Part shown: piece by piece, positions 31,995-40,400 of the stretch
How positions within the stretch are numbered: the stretch's first letter is position 1
How the letters are laid out: the number at the start of each line of letters is the position of its first letter
Source of the DNA: Acidobacteriota bacterium
GTDB taxonomy: Bacteria; Acidobacteriota; Aminicenantia; Aminicenantales; Saccharicenantaceae
Assembly: GCA_039683095.1 (NCBI GenBank)
Contig: JBDKSB010000001.1
Coordinates: forward strand, 388,567-452,566
DNA length: 64,000 nucleotides
Direction: 5' to 3'
Notes under the pieces: model-generated
Told to the model about the DNA's origin: nothing
The model's input: the letters and a program-made list of their open reading frames with translations, nothing else
Database searches by the model: none
Translations under genes and position numbers: made by a program

Positions 31995-32018
31995 CCGCCG
32001 CCCCCGGCCGGGCGGCGG
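31995..32018 (+). terminator. GC-rich hairpin after the DUF3795-like gene
   Basis: CCGCCGCCC (31995-32003) pairs exactly with GGGCGGCGG (32010-32018) across a 6-nt loop. It starts 6 bp after the stop codon and ends before the next promoter. No U-tract follows. Confidence 0.45.
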
Positions 32019-32028
32019 GCGCCGGGAA

Positions 32029-32058
32029 TTGACCCGGGCGAGCCGGCGGCGATATGAT
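32029..32058 (+). promoter_or_regulatory. Promoter of the serine hydrolase gene
   Basis: TTGACC (32029-32034), an 18-bp spacer and TATGAT (32053-32058). AGGAGG sits before the ATG at 32088. Confidence 0.6.
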
Positions 32059-32087
32059 GGCGGCGCCCGTGCCATAGGAGGTTTCCG

Positions 32088-33713
32088 ATGCCCGCATCCC
32101 GCCGCCTCTCCCGAGCCGCCGTCGCGTCCGTCTTCGCCGTCCTGACCCTGGGATCAGCCGGACCTGCCGCCCGGAAGGCCCCGGCCGCGCCGCAGGCTAA
32201 AAAGGCCGTCGCCGCCGTGCCGCCCGGCCTCGACGCCGCGGTAGCCCGGATCATGAAGGCCTTCGAGGTCCCCGGCCTGGCCCTGGCCGTCGTCAAGGAC
32301 GGGAAGGTCGCCCTGGCCAAGGGCTACGGCGTCCGGAAGCTGGGCGATCCCGCGCCGGTCGATGCCGGGACGCTTTTCGGCATCGCCTCGAACACCAAGG
32401 TCTTCACCGCGACGGCGCTCGGCCTGCTGGTCGAAGAGGGCCGGATCGCCTGGGATGCGCCCGTCGTCGACTATCTCCCCTGGTTCATGATGTACGATCC
32501 GTACGTGACGCGGGAGATCACGGTCCGGGACCTGCTCGTCCACCGCAGCGGCCTGGGCCTCGGGGCGGGCGACCTGCTCTGGTGGCCGGCCTCGACGTAT
32601 GACCGGCCGGAGATCGCCCGGCGGCTGCGGTACATCAAGCCGGCCGCGTCGTTCCGGAGCGCTTATGCCTACGACAACGTGCTCTATACCGTCGCCGGCG
32701 AGGTCATCAAGGCGGTGAGCGGCCAGAGCTGGGAAGATTTTGTGGCCTCGCGCATCCTGAAAAAGGCCGGCCTGAGCGCGAGCAACGTGCGCCATTCGGC
32801 CGCGGCAGAGGGCGGGAACGTCGCCGCGCCGCACGCCCGGGTCGAGGGCGCCGTCCGGCCGATCGCGCCGTTCACGAGCGACAATACGAACCCGGCCGGC
32901 GGCATCAACTCCAGCGCCGCGGACATGGCCAAGTGGCTGCTCGTGCGGCTCAACCGGGGCAGGCTGGCCGACGGGACGGCGCTCTATTCGGAGCGGACCG
33001 CCCGGCAGATCGAGACCCCGGTGACCATCATTCCGAACCCCGCCCCGCCCGCCGAGCTGGCTCCCCTGAGGTCCAACTTCTCTGCCTACGCGCTGGGGGT
33101 CGGGGTCCGCGAATACCGCGGCCAGCGCGTCCTGACCCACACGGGCGGGCTGCCGGGCTATGTCTCGATGGTGACGCTCCTGCCGGAGCGGAACCTGGGG
33201 ATCGCCGTCCTGACCAACGCCGAATCGACCGAGGCCTTCTCGGCCCTGACCTGGCTCGTCGTCGATCACGACCTCGGCGCGCCGGCGACCGACTGGACGG
33301 CCGCCTACCTCAGGCTCAAGACCAGGGAGGACGTGGAGACCGCCGCGGCTCTCGGCAGGTCGTCTTTGGCCCGCGACGCGTCGTCCCGGCCGTCGCTGCC
33401 TCCGGCGAAATACGCGGGGACCTACACGGACGCCTGGTACGGCGACGTCGTCCTCGCGGAGCAGAACGGGCGCCTGGTCCTGCGCTTCACCCGGACGCCG
33501 GCGCTTGTCGGCGACCTGGAGCACTGGCAGCACGACACCTTCGTCGTCCGCTGGCGCGACCGGGAGCTGCGGGCCGACGCTTACATCACCTTCGCCCTCA
33601 ACCCGGACGGGTCGGTCGAGCGGGCCAGGATGGAGGCGGTGTCGCCGGAGACGGATTTCAGCTACGATTTCCAGGACCTGGAGCTGAGGCCGTCAAGGAA
33701 GGAGATGCGCTGA
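32088..33713 (+). CDS. Exported beta-lactamase-family serine hydrolase (class C/EstB-like)
   Basis: This 541-residue protein has an N-terminal signal sequence. The penicillin-binding fold carries S-x-x-K as SNTK (near residue 101), the Y-x-N element YDN, and the third motif as HTGG in THTGGLPGY. A C-terminal beta-rich domain (about 430-535, starting LPPAKYAGTYTDAWYGDV) matches the DUF3471-type lipocalin-like extension of many such hydrolases. Roles in the family include D-aminopeptidase, esterase and peptidoglycan-peptide hydrolysis. True beta-lactamase activity is not implied. It is a single gene with its own promoter and ends at a bidirectional hairpin. Confidence 0.87.
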   Translation: MPASRRLSRAAVASVFAVLTLGSAGPAARKAPAAPQAKKAVAAVPPGLDAAVARIMKAFEVPGLALAVVKDGKVALAKGYGVRKLGDPAPVDAGTLFGIASNTKVFTATALGLLVEEGRIAWDAPVVDYLPWFMMYDPYVTREITVRDLLVHRSGLGLGAGDLLWWPASTYDRPEIARRLRYIKPAASFRSAYAYDNVLYTVAGEVIKAVSGQSWEDFVASRILKKAGLSASNVRHSAAAEGGNVAAPHARVEGAVRPIAPFTSDNTNPAGGINSSAADMAKWLLVRLNRGRLADGTALYSERTARQIETPVTIIPNPAPPAELAPLRSNFSAYALGVGVREYRGQRVLTHTGGLPGYVSMVTLLPERNLGIAVLTNAESTEAFSALTWLVVDHDLGAPATDWTAAYLRLKTREDVETAAALGRSSLARDASSRPSLPPAKYAGTYTDAWYGDVVLAEQNGRLVLRFTRTPALVGDLEHWQHDTFVVRWRDRELRADAYITFALNPDGSVERARMEAVSPETDFSYDFQDLELRPSRKEMR

Positions 33714-33737
33714 GCCGCCGGCCCGAAGGCCGGCGGC
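33714..33737. terminator. Bidirectional hairpin between convergent genes
   Basis: GCCGCCGGCC (33714-33723) and GGCCGGCGGC (33728-33737) form a perfect 10-bp stem with a CGAA loop, directly after one stop codon and 19 bp before the convergent one. It has no U-tract in either direction. Confidence 0.55.
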
Positions 33738-33756
33738 CCCGCGCTCAGGATCGGGA

Positions 33757-34416
33757 TCAGAAGCCGATGCCGACGAGGACGGAGAAACCCTTGTTCTTGA
33801 GGGAGGAGACTTCCGGATTCTCGGGTTCGTCGTAGATGTTGCTCAGGCCGAGGTGATAACGGCCCTCGAGCGACAGAATGACCTTGGGGAGCTTGATGTC
33901 GACGCCCGCGCCGAAGACGCCGGCAAGCTCGGTCTTCTTGTAGGAGTCGGTGGTGTCGTAATAATAGTTCATGTCGGGTTCGTCGCTGGTGAGATAGTCG
34001 ATATCATAGCCCGAACGGCCCTTGAGCAGGTACGAGAAGGAAGGACCGGCATACAGGAAGGGCTTGGCCGGCCCGCTGAGGAAGCTGTACTTGACCAGGA
34101 CAGGCACCTCGACGTAATCGACCAGCATCAGGCTGGTGACTTTGATCTCCTCGTTCGTCTCTTGGTCGTAGGACAGGCCGCGGCGCGAGTACAGGACCTC
34201 GGGCTGGATCGAGACGGGCCCGAGCTTGAAGTTCACGAAGATCCCGCCGGTGAGACCGGTGTTGTTCTTGAACTCCGGCATGTCGGTGTACGTCGTCTTG
34301 ATCGTCATGCTGGTGAAGTTCAGGCCGCCCTTGAGGCCGATGGTCGCGGCTCCGGCCTGCGGGGCGAGGCAGACCGCCGTGAGAGCGATGAGCAGGATTG
34401 CGGGCAACTTTTTCAA
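33757..34416 (-). CDS. Outer-membrane beta-barrel protein (porin-like family)
   Basis: This 219-residue protein has a classical signal peptide, read as MKKLPAILLIALTAVCLAPQAGA from a TTG start at 34416 with GGAGG five bases upstream. The longer reading frame lacks this fit. The mature part alternates polar and hydrophobic residues in about eight strands (for example GLKGGLNFTSMTIK, VSIQPEVLYSRRGLSY, VEVPVLVKYSF, KPFLYAGPSFSYLL) and ends in the aromatic residue of VLVGIGF, as BAM substrates do. It is a small OmpX/OmpA-like or PorT-like barrel of unknown cargo. It marks the cell as didermic. Confidence 0.88.
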   Translation of the reverse strand: MKKLPAILLIALTAVCLAPQAGAATIGLKGGLNFTSMTIKTTYTDMPEFKNNTGLTGGIFVNFKLGPVSIQPEVLYSRRGLSYDQETNEEIKVTSLMLVDYVEVPVLVKYSFLSGPAKPFLYAGPSFSYLLKGRSGYDIDYLTSDEPDMNYYYDTTDSYKKTELAGVFGAGVDIKLPKVILSLEGRYHLGLSNIYDEPENPEVSSLKNKGFSVLVGIGF

Positions 34417-34456
34417 CTTTTCCTCCAGATGAAATTTATTTTGGGAACGAAGCGCC

Positions 34457-34484
34457 ATTTTAAGCGGCCCGGCCCGGGCGACAA
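34457..34484 (-). promoter_or_regulatory. Promoter of the outer-membrane protein gene
   Basis: On the minus strand: TTGTCG (34484-34479), a 16-bp spacer and TAAAAT (34462-34457), with transcription starting about 34 nt before the TTG codon. Confidence 0.5.
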
Positions 34485-34561
34485 TCGTCGCGGGAGGTGA
34501 TACGCGGGGTGATTTGCCCGGCTCGCCGGGATGAGGCCGACCGGGGGAGCGCACGGCATCC

Positions 34562-34591
34562 TTGACTCGCCGGCCTGACCGCCGATATCAT
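34562..34591 (+). promoter_or_regulatory. Promoter of the TIM-barrel/SUMF1 gene
   Basis: TTGACT (34562-34567), an 18-bp spacer and TATCAT (34586-34591). GAAGGAGG precedes the ATG at 34626. Confidence 0.6.
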
Positions 34592-34625
34592 CGCGACGGG
34601 AGAAAGATCCCGAAGGAGGCCGAGG

Positions 34626-37439
34626 ATGAGCCCGAAGCGCCGGAAGCCGCGGCGGTCGTTCCCGATATCGCTTGTTTTCGCCCTGGCCGTCCTGACGGCA
34701 GCGGCCCGGCCGGCCGAGCGGGCCGGGGGGGCCGGGCTCAGGTCCGTCCGGCTGTCGGGTCCGGCGGGCGCGGAGACGAGGATCTCCGGATTGTCGCTGG
34801 CGGACGGCCTCAAGATCGACCTGGAGTCGCCGCAGCCGCTTTTTTCGCTTCTGGTCGACGGCAAGCTCGCGACCGCGCCGGCCCTGCCGGCCGGGCTGTC
34901 TTTCGCCGTGAGCCCCGAGGCCGGCTTCGCGCCGGGGGCGAAGCTGGCGCTCGTCTTCCGCAACGAGGGAACGGCCCGGATCACCCTCGAGAACCTCGTC
35001 CCGCTCGGCCAGGGCGCCGACCGGGTCTATATCACGGCCGGCCTGCCGAACCGGCCGCCTCATGCGCTGGACCGGAGCCAGCTCTTCCGGCCCGGCCTGG
35101 CCCCGGTCGGCGTCCTCCTTCCCGATAACGCCTGGCATCTGGGCTTCTGCTCGGTCGCGGCCGGGTCCGGGCTGACGCTGACCGCCGCCGCCCGCCGGAT
35201 CAAGACCGACAAGGCCGAGCGCACCCGCTGGGCCTCGACCCTCGAGCCGGGCGGCTCGGTCGAATATGCCCTCTATTTCGAGGCCCATGACGGTGACTGG
35301 CGCCGCGGCCTCGAGATCATGTTCCGCGAGCGCTTCCTCTACGACCTCGCGCAATTCGATAACGCGCTGTTCGAGCGGCCCGACTTGGCCTGGGTCCGGC
35401 GGGCCTACCTCATGGTCCTCCGGTTCGCCTGGGACAAGGCCTATTACGACGGCGGGCCGGGCGGCCAAGCCTTCGACCGGTCTCTCACGGCCTGGGACAA
35501 GCTGCTCGGGCCGGTCGACATCTTCACCATCTGGCCGACCTGGCCCCGCCTGGGCCTCGACGGCCGCAACCAATGGGACATGTACCGCGACCTGCCCGGC
35601 GGCCTGACCGAGTTGCGACGCCAGGCGGACCTCGCCCACAAGCTCGGCAAGAAGTATTTCATCTCCTACAATCCCTGGGACGAGAGCACCCGGCCCGAGG
35701 ACCACATCGCCGGCATGGAGGAGATGCTCCGGGCGCTCGACGCCGACGGCGTCGTCCTGGACACGCGCGGCGAGTCCAGCCGCGAGTTCCAGGCGGCGGC
35801 CGACCGGGTCAAGCCCGGGATCATCATGTACAGCGAGGGCATGGCCGTGCCCCGGGACATGCCCGGCATCGTCTCCGGCCGCGTGCATGACGCCCTCTAC
35901 ATGCCGCCGCCCCTCAACCTGAACAAATTCATGAAGCCGGACTTCGCCATCTTCCGCGTCCTCCAGCTGGCCGAGGGCCCGCTCCACCGGGAGTCGGCCG
36001 TGGCCTTCTTCAACGGCTGCGGCTCGGAGATCAACACCATGAGGCCGGGTCGGCCCGGCTGGATCGAGGAGGAGCTCCGCTATCTCGGACGGACGACGAA
36101 GATCCTGCGCGAGAATTCGTCGGCCTTCCTCGACCAGTCCTGGGCGCCGCTCGTCCCGACGCTCGCGGACGGGCTGTGGGCCAACCGCTGGCGCGACGGG
36201 GCCAAGACGGTCTGGACGGTCTTCAGCCTGAGGCCGGAGGGCTTCAATGGCCCGCTCGTTGAGATCGACATCCCGAAGGGCGCCCACCTCGTCAGCCTCT
36301 GGAACCATGAGGAGCTCCAACCGGCCCTCAGCGGCGGCAAGACCTATGCGCCGGTCGACGCCGCCGCGTTCGACGCCGCCCGGCTGGGGACGCGCCTCGA
36401 AGGGAACGTCGACTGCGTCGCCGTCCTGCCCGGGCTCCTGCGCGTCGAGGCCGACGGCGAGCTCCTGACCTTCGAGGCGCCGGCCGCTCCCGCCGGCGGC
36501 CGCATCGATATCTCGGCCGGGGATCCCTCCTGCGCCGAAGCGCCGGCCTCGTTCGGGACCGGGCGGAGGACGATCGCCCTCCACGACCACTTCGGCTTCC
36601 GCGAGGACAAGTTCGTCGTCCAGCTCTTCGACGCCCGGGGCGAGCTCCTGGACGAGCGCGTCGTCTGCCTGCCGCTGGCCTTGCCCCGGCTCGTCACCAG
36701 GATCGAAAGGACCGCCACGGCCGCGTCCGCTCCCAAGGGCATGGTCGAGATCCCGGCGGGCCGGTTCGTCTTCAAGGCCGTGAGCGACCCGGACGACGCC
36801 AACCCGATCATCCCGTATCCCGGCCCGGCGGCGCCGCGGACCCTCGAGATGCGCCGGTTCTACATGGACCGCACGCCGGTCACCAACGCGGCCTTCGCCG
36901 AGTTCCTGGCCGCGACCGGCTACGCTCCCGCCGACCGGTCGAACTTCCTGAAGCACTGGGCCGGCGGGAAGCCTCCCGCCGGGCTGGCCGGCCACCCGGT
37001 CGTCTGGGTCTCGCTCGATGACGCCAGGGCATATGCCAAATGGGCGGGCAAGCGCCTGCCCACGGAGGCCGAATGGCAGTACTCCGCCCAGGGCCCGGAC
37101 GGCCGGACCTACCCCTGGGGCCGGGCCATGGAGCCCGGCCGCTGCAACGACAAGCTCGGCCGGACGACCGCGGTCACGGCTTTCCCCGCAGGCGCCAGCC
37201 CCTTCGGCGTCCTGGACCTGGTCGGCAACGTCTGGCAGATCATGAGCGACGTTTACGACGACGGCGTCTATCGCTTCGGCATCATCCGCGGCGGCAGCTT
37301 CTACGCGCCGGGCAAGAGCGTCTGGTACGTCAAGAGCGGGCCGCTCCCGGTCGACCGGACCCAGATGCTGCTGCTCATCGCTCCCGGCCTCGACCGCGCG
37401 GCCACGGTCGGCTTCCGCTGCGTCAAGGACGCCGACTGA
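34626..37439 (+). CDS. Exported glycoside-hydrolase-like TIM-barrel protein fused to a formylglycine-generating-enzyme-like (SUMF1) domain
   Basis: This 937-residue protein has an Arg/Lys-rich N-terminus followed by a signal helix (residues 12-28). The middle (about 200-500) looks like a glycosidase barrel: WDKAYYDGGPGGQAFDRS, FISYNPWDESTRPEDH, DADGVVLDTRGESS and IMYSEGMAVPRD place acidic residues at strand ends. The C-terminal 230 residues form an FGE-sulfatase fold (MVEIPAGRFVF, RTPVTNAAFAEFL, RLPTEAEWQYSAQG, LVGNVWQIMSD, IIRGGSFYAP). The two cysteines of true formylglycine-generating enzymes are absent, so this domain is not an oxidase and may bind sugar or protein. The substrate is unknown. 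It is a single gene. Confidence 0.75.
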   Translation: MSPKRRKPRRSFPISLVFALAVLTAAARPAERAGGAGLRSVRLSGPAGAETRISGLSLADGLKIDLESPQPLFSLLVDGKLATAPALPAGLSFAVSPEAGFAPGAKLALVFRNEGTARITLENLVPLGQGADRVYITAGLPNRPPHALDRSQLFRPGLAPVGVLLPDNAWHLGFCSVAAGSGLTLTAAARRIKTDKAERTRWASTLEPGGSVEYALYFEAHDGDWRRGLEIMFRERFLYDLAQFDNALFERPDLAWVRRAYLMVLRFAWDKAYYDGGPGGQAFDRSLTAWDKLLGPVDIFTIWPTWPRLGLDGRNQWDMYRDLPGGLTELRRQADLAHKLGKKYFISYNPWDESTRPEDHIAGMEEMLRALDADGVVLDTRGESSREFQAAADRVKPGIIMYSEGMAVPRDMPGIVSGRVHDALYMPPPLNLNKFMKPDFAIFRVLQLAEGPLHRESAVAFFNGCGSEINTMRPGRPGWIEEELRYLGRTTKILRENSSAFLDQSWAPLVPTLADGLWANRWRDGAKTVWTVFSLRPEGFNGPLVEIDIPKGAHLVSLWNHEELQPALSGGKTYAPVDAAAFDAARLGTRLEGNVDCVAVLPGLLRVEADGELLTFEAPAAPAGGRIDISAGDPSCAEAPASFGTGRRTIALHDHFGFREDKFVVQLFDARGELLDERVVCLPLALPRLVTRIERTATAASAPKGMVEIPAGRFVFKAVSDPDDANPIIPYPGPAAPRTLEMRRFYMDRTPVTNAAFAEFLAATGYAPADRSNFLKHWAGGKPPAGLAGHPVVWVSLDDARAYAKWAGKRLPTEAEWQYSAQGPDGRTYPWGRAMEPGRCNDKLGRTTAVTAFPAGASPFGVLDLVGNVWQIMSDVYDDGVYRFGIIRGGSFYAPGKSVWYVKSGPLPVDRTQMLLLIAPGLDRAATVGFRCVKDAD

Positions 37440-40400
37440 GCCCGCGGCCGCCGTGAGCGAGGAGGGCGTCTCCGGTGAATGACACCGGGCAGGCCATGAC
37501 CGTCTCCGGCGGGCCCTGGACGACAAGCGCTCCGCCGCGGTCGCCGCCCTCCGGCCCGAGATCGACGACGTATCCGGCCCGCGAGATCAGATCGAGGTCG
37601 TGCTCCACGGCCACGATGGTGTGCCCGGCCTTGAGGAGCCGGCCGAAGAGGCCGAGCAGCCGGTCGATGTCCGAGGGATGGAGGCCCGACGTCGGCTCGT
37701 CGAAGAGGTAGAGGACCCGGCCCGGCGGCGGATCCATCAATTCCGCAGCCAGCTTGAGCCGCTGCCGTTCGCCGCCGGAGAGCGTGTCGAGCGGCTGGCC
37801 CAGGCGCAGGTAATCGAGGCCGATCTCGGCCAGGAGCGCCAGACCGGCGGCCGCCCTCGGCAGCCCGGCGAAGGCCCGCGCGCCCTCGGCCGCGGTCAGG
37901 TCGAGGACATCGGCGATCGTCCGGCCGCAGGCGCGGACCGCGAGGACGTCCGGGTTGTAGCGCGCGCCGCCGCAGGCCTCGCAGGGCGACGAGACGTCCG
38001 CGAGGTAGTCGAGGCTGACGGTGGTCCGGCCGGTCCCGCCGCAGCTCTCGCAGCGGCCCTCGGGCGTCAGGAACGAGAAATGGGCCTTTTTGAAGCCCCT
38101 GGCCCGGGCCTCGTCCGAGGCCGCGAAGAGGCCGCGGACAGCGTCGAAAAGCCCGAGATAGGTCAGGGGGATGCTCGATGCGCTCTCGGCCGGGGCCTCG
38201 ATCCCGGCCGAGACGACCTTGGCGAAGCGATCCAGCCCGCGGAGCGCGCCGCAGGCGACGGGCCGCCCGGCCTGGGCCGAAGCGAGGAGGACGTCGAAGA
38301 CGAGGCTGGTCTTGCCGCTCCCGGAGACGCCGGTCACGGCCGTCAGGACGCCCGAGGGGATGGCCACGTCGAGCCCGCGGAGGTTGTTGGCCCGGGCCCC
38401 GGCGATCTCGATCCCGGGTCCGGGCGAGCCGGGGAGAGGGCCGGGGCGCGCGGCCCGGCCGGCCAGGTACGGGCCGGTCACCGAGCCGGCCGTCCGCTCG
38501 ATCCCGGCGGGCGGGCCCTCGGCGACGATCCGTCCGCCGGCGCCGCCCGCGCCCGGGCCGAGGTCGAGGACGTAGTCGGCCGCCCGGACGACATCGAGAT
38601 CGTGCTCGACGGCCACCACCGTGTTGCCCTCGGCCGTGAGACCGCGGATGAGCTCGACGAGACGGCCGGTATCGCGGGGATGGAGGCCGAGCGTCGGCTC
38701 GTCGAGGACGAAGGTGACGCCGGTCAGCTTGACCCCGAGGAGCCCGGCCAGGCGGAGCCGCTGGGCTTCTCCTCCCGAGAGCGTGGCCGAGGCCCGGTCA
38801 AGGCTCAGGTAGCCCAGGCCGACGTCCCGGACGAGGCCGAGGCGGCGCACGATCTCGCCGCGGACGGCCTCCGTCACGGCCGCCGTCCGAGCGTCGGCCG
38901 GCGGAGCGCCGCTGCCCTCGAAGAAGGCCAGGCTCCGGTCCACGCTCAGCGCCTCGAGGCCGGCGATATTGAGGCCGCGGTAAGTTACGACCAGAGAGCC
39001 GGCCTTGAGCCGCCGGCCGCCGCAAACGGGGCAGGGGTCGTCCCTCATCAGGACCCGCATCGCCTCGCCCCGATGGTCGGCGTGCTTGCGTTCGTATTCC
39101 TCGGCGACGAGGGCGGCGAAGCCCTTCCACGGCCCCCGGAACTTGAAGTCCCCGGCCAGGCGCCCCCGCCTGTAGGACCAGACTATGTCGTAGACGCGGT
39201 CGCCCGTTCCGCGGAGGGCCAGGTCCCGCCCGGCCGCCGTCAGGTCCCGCCAGGGCTTGGAGAGGTCCAGGCCGGCGGCGTCGCCGGCCGCCTTCAGCGC
39301 GGCCGCGAACTGGCCGTGGGGGTCGCCGTAGAAGCGCCCGGTTTTTGTCCCGTCCATCGCCCCAGCCAGCAGGGACTTGGCCGGGTCGGTGATCAGCCGC
39401 TCCGGATCGGTCACGGTCACCGTGCCCAGGCCCTTGCAGCCGGGGCAGGCGCCCTGCTCGTGGTTGAAGGAGAACATCGAGGCCGTGAGCGGCCGGCCCC
39501 GCAGCTCCGGCGGCGCGGAGCCGGCCCGGGAATAGAGCAGGCGGTAGTAGTCGTGGATCTCGGTCATCGTGCCGACCGTAGACCGCGGGTTCGGCGCGGC
39601 GGCCGACCGGGCCACGGCGACCGGCGGGGTCAGGCCCCGGGCGGCGGCCAGGTCGGCCCGGCCGCCCTTGTCGATGAGGGCCCGGACGTAGGCGGAGAAG
39701 CTCTCGATATATCTCTGCCGCGACGCGGCGAACAGGGTGTCGAAGACGAGCGACGACTTCCCGCCGCCCGAAGGGCCGCAGACGGCCGTGAACTTGCGGA
39801 AGGGGATGCGGGCATCGACGTTCTTGAGATTGTGCGTCGTGACGCCCTCGAGGACAATGGGCCCTTCGGCCTCGGCCTGGACCGCTTCCGGCGCCCGGAC
39901 CGGTCCGGCCGCCGCGTGCTCGCCCCGCAGGGCCCGGCCGGTCAGCGAATCGGCGCAGGCCGCGATCTCGTCGGGCCGGCCGCAGGCGACGAGCCGGCCG
40001 CCGTCCTCGCCGCTCCCCGGGCCGAGGTCGATCACCCGGTCGGCGGCCCGGATGACGTCGGCATGGTGCTCGATGGCGACGATGGTCCGGCCCAGGTCGA
40101 CGAGCCCCTGTAACGCCGCGAGGAGGTTCTCGATATCGGCCCGGTGGAGCCCCGTCGTCGGCTCGTCGAGGATATAGAGGACCGGGCCGGCCGTTCCCTT
40201 GCGCATCTCGGAGGCCAGCTTGACGCGCTGGGCCTCGCCGCCAGACAGCGTCGTCGAGCTCTGTCCGAGCTTGAGATAGCCCAGGCCCAGCCGTTTCAGG
40301 ACTTCCAGGTCGGCCGCCAGGCGCGGCACGCCGGCGTAGAACTCCGCCGCTTCGTCGACGCTCATCTCCAGGACGTCGTGGATCGACCGGCCCCGGTCCC

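Noticed and set aside
36700-37439. True formylglycine-generating enzyme that would activate a sulfatase in the window
   Set aside because: The two active-site cysteines are missing and the sulfatase-like protein has Thr rather than Cys/Ser at the modified position.
34413-37526. Minus-strand frame opposite the TIM-barrel/SUMF1 gene
   Set aside because: It is a mirror-frame artefact; the plus-strand gene has clear domains and a promoter.
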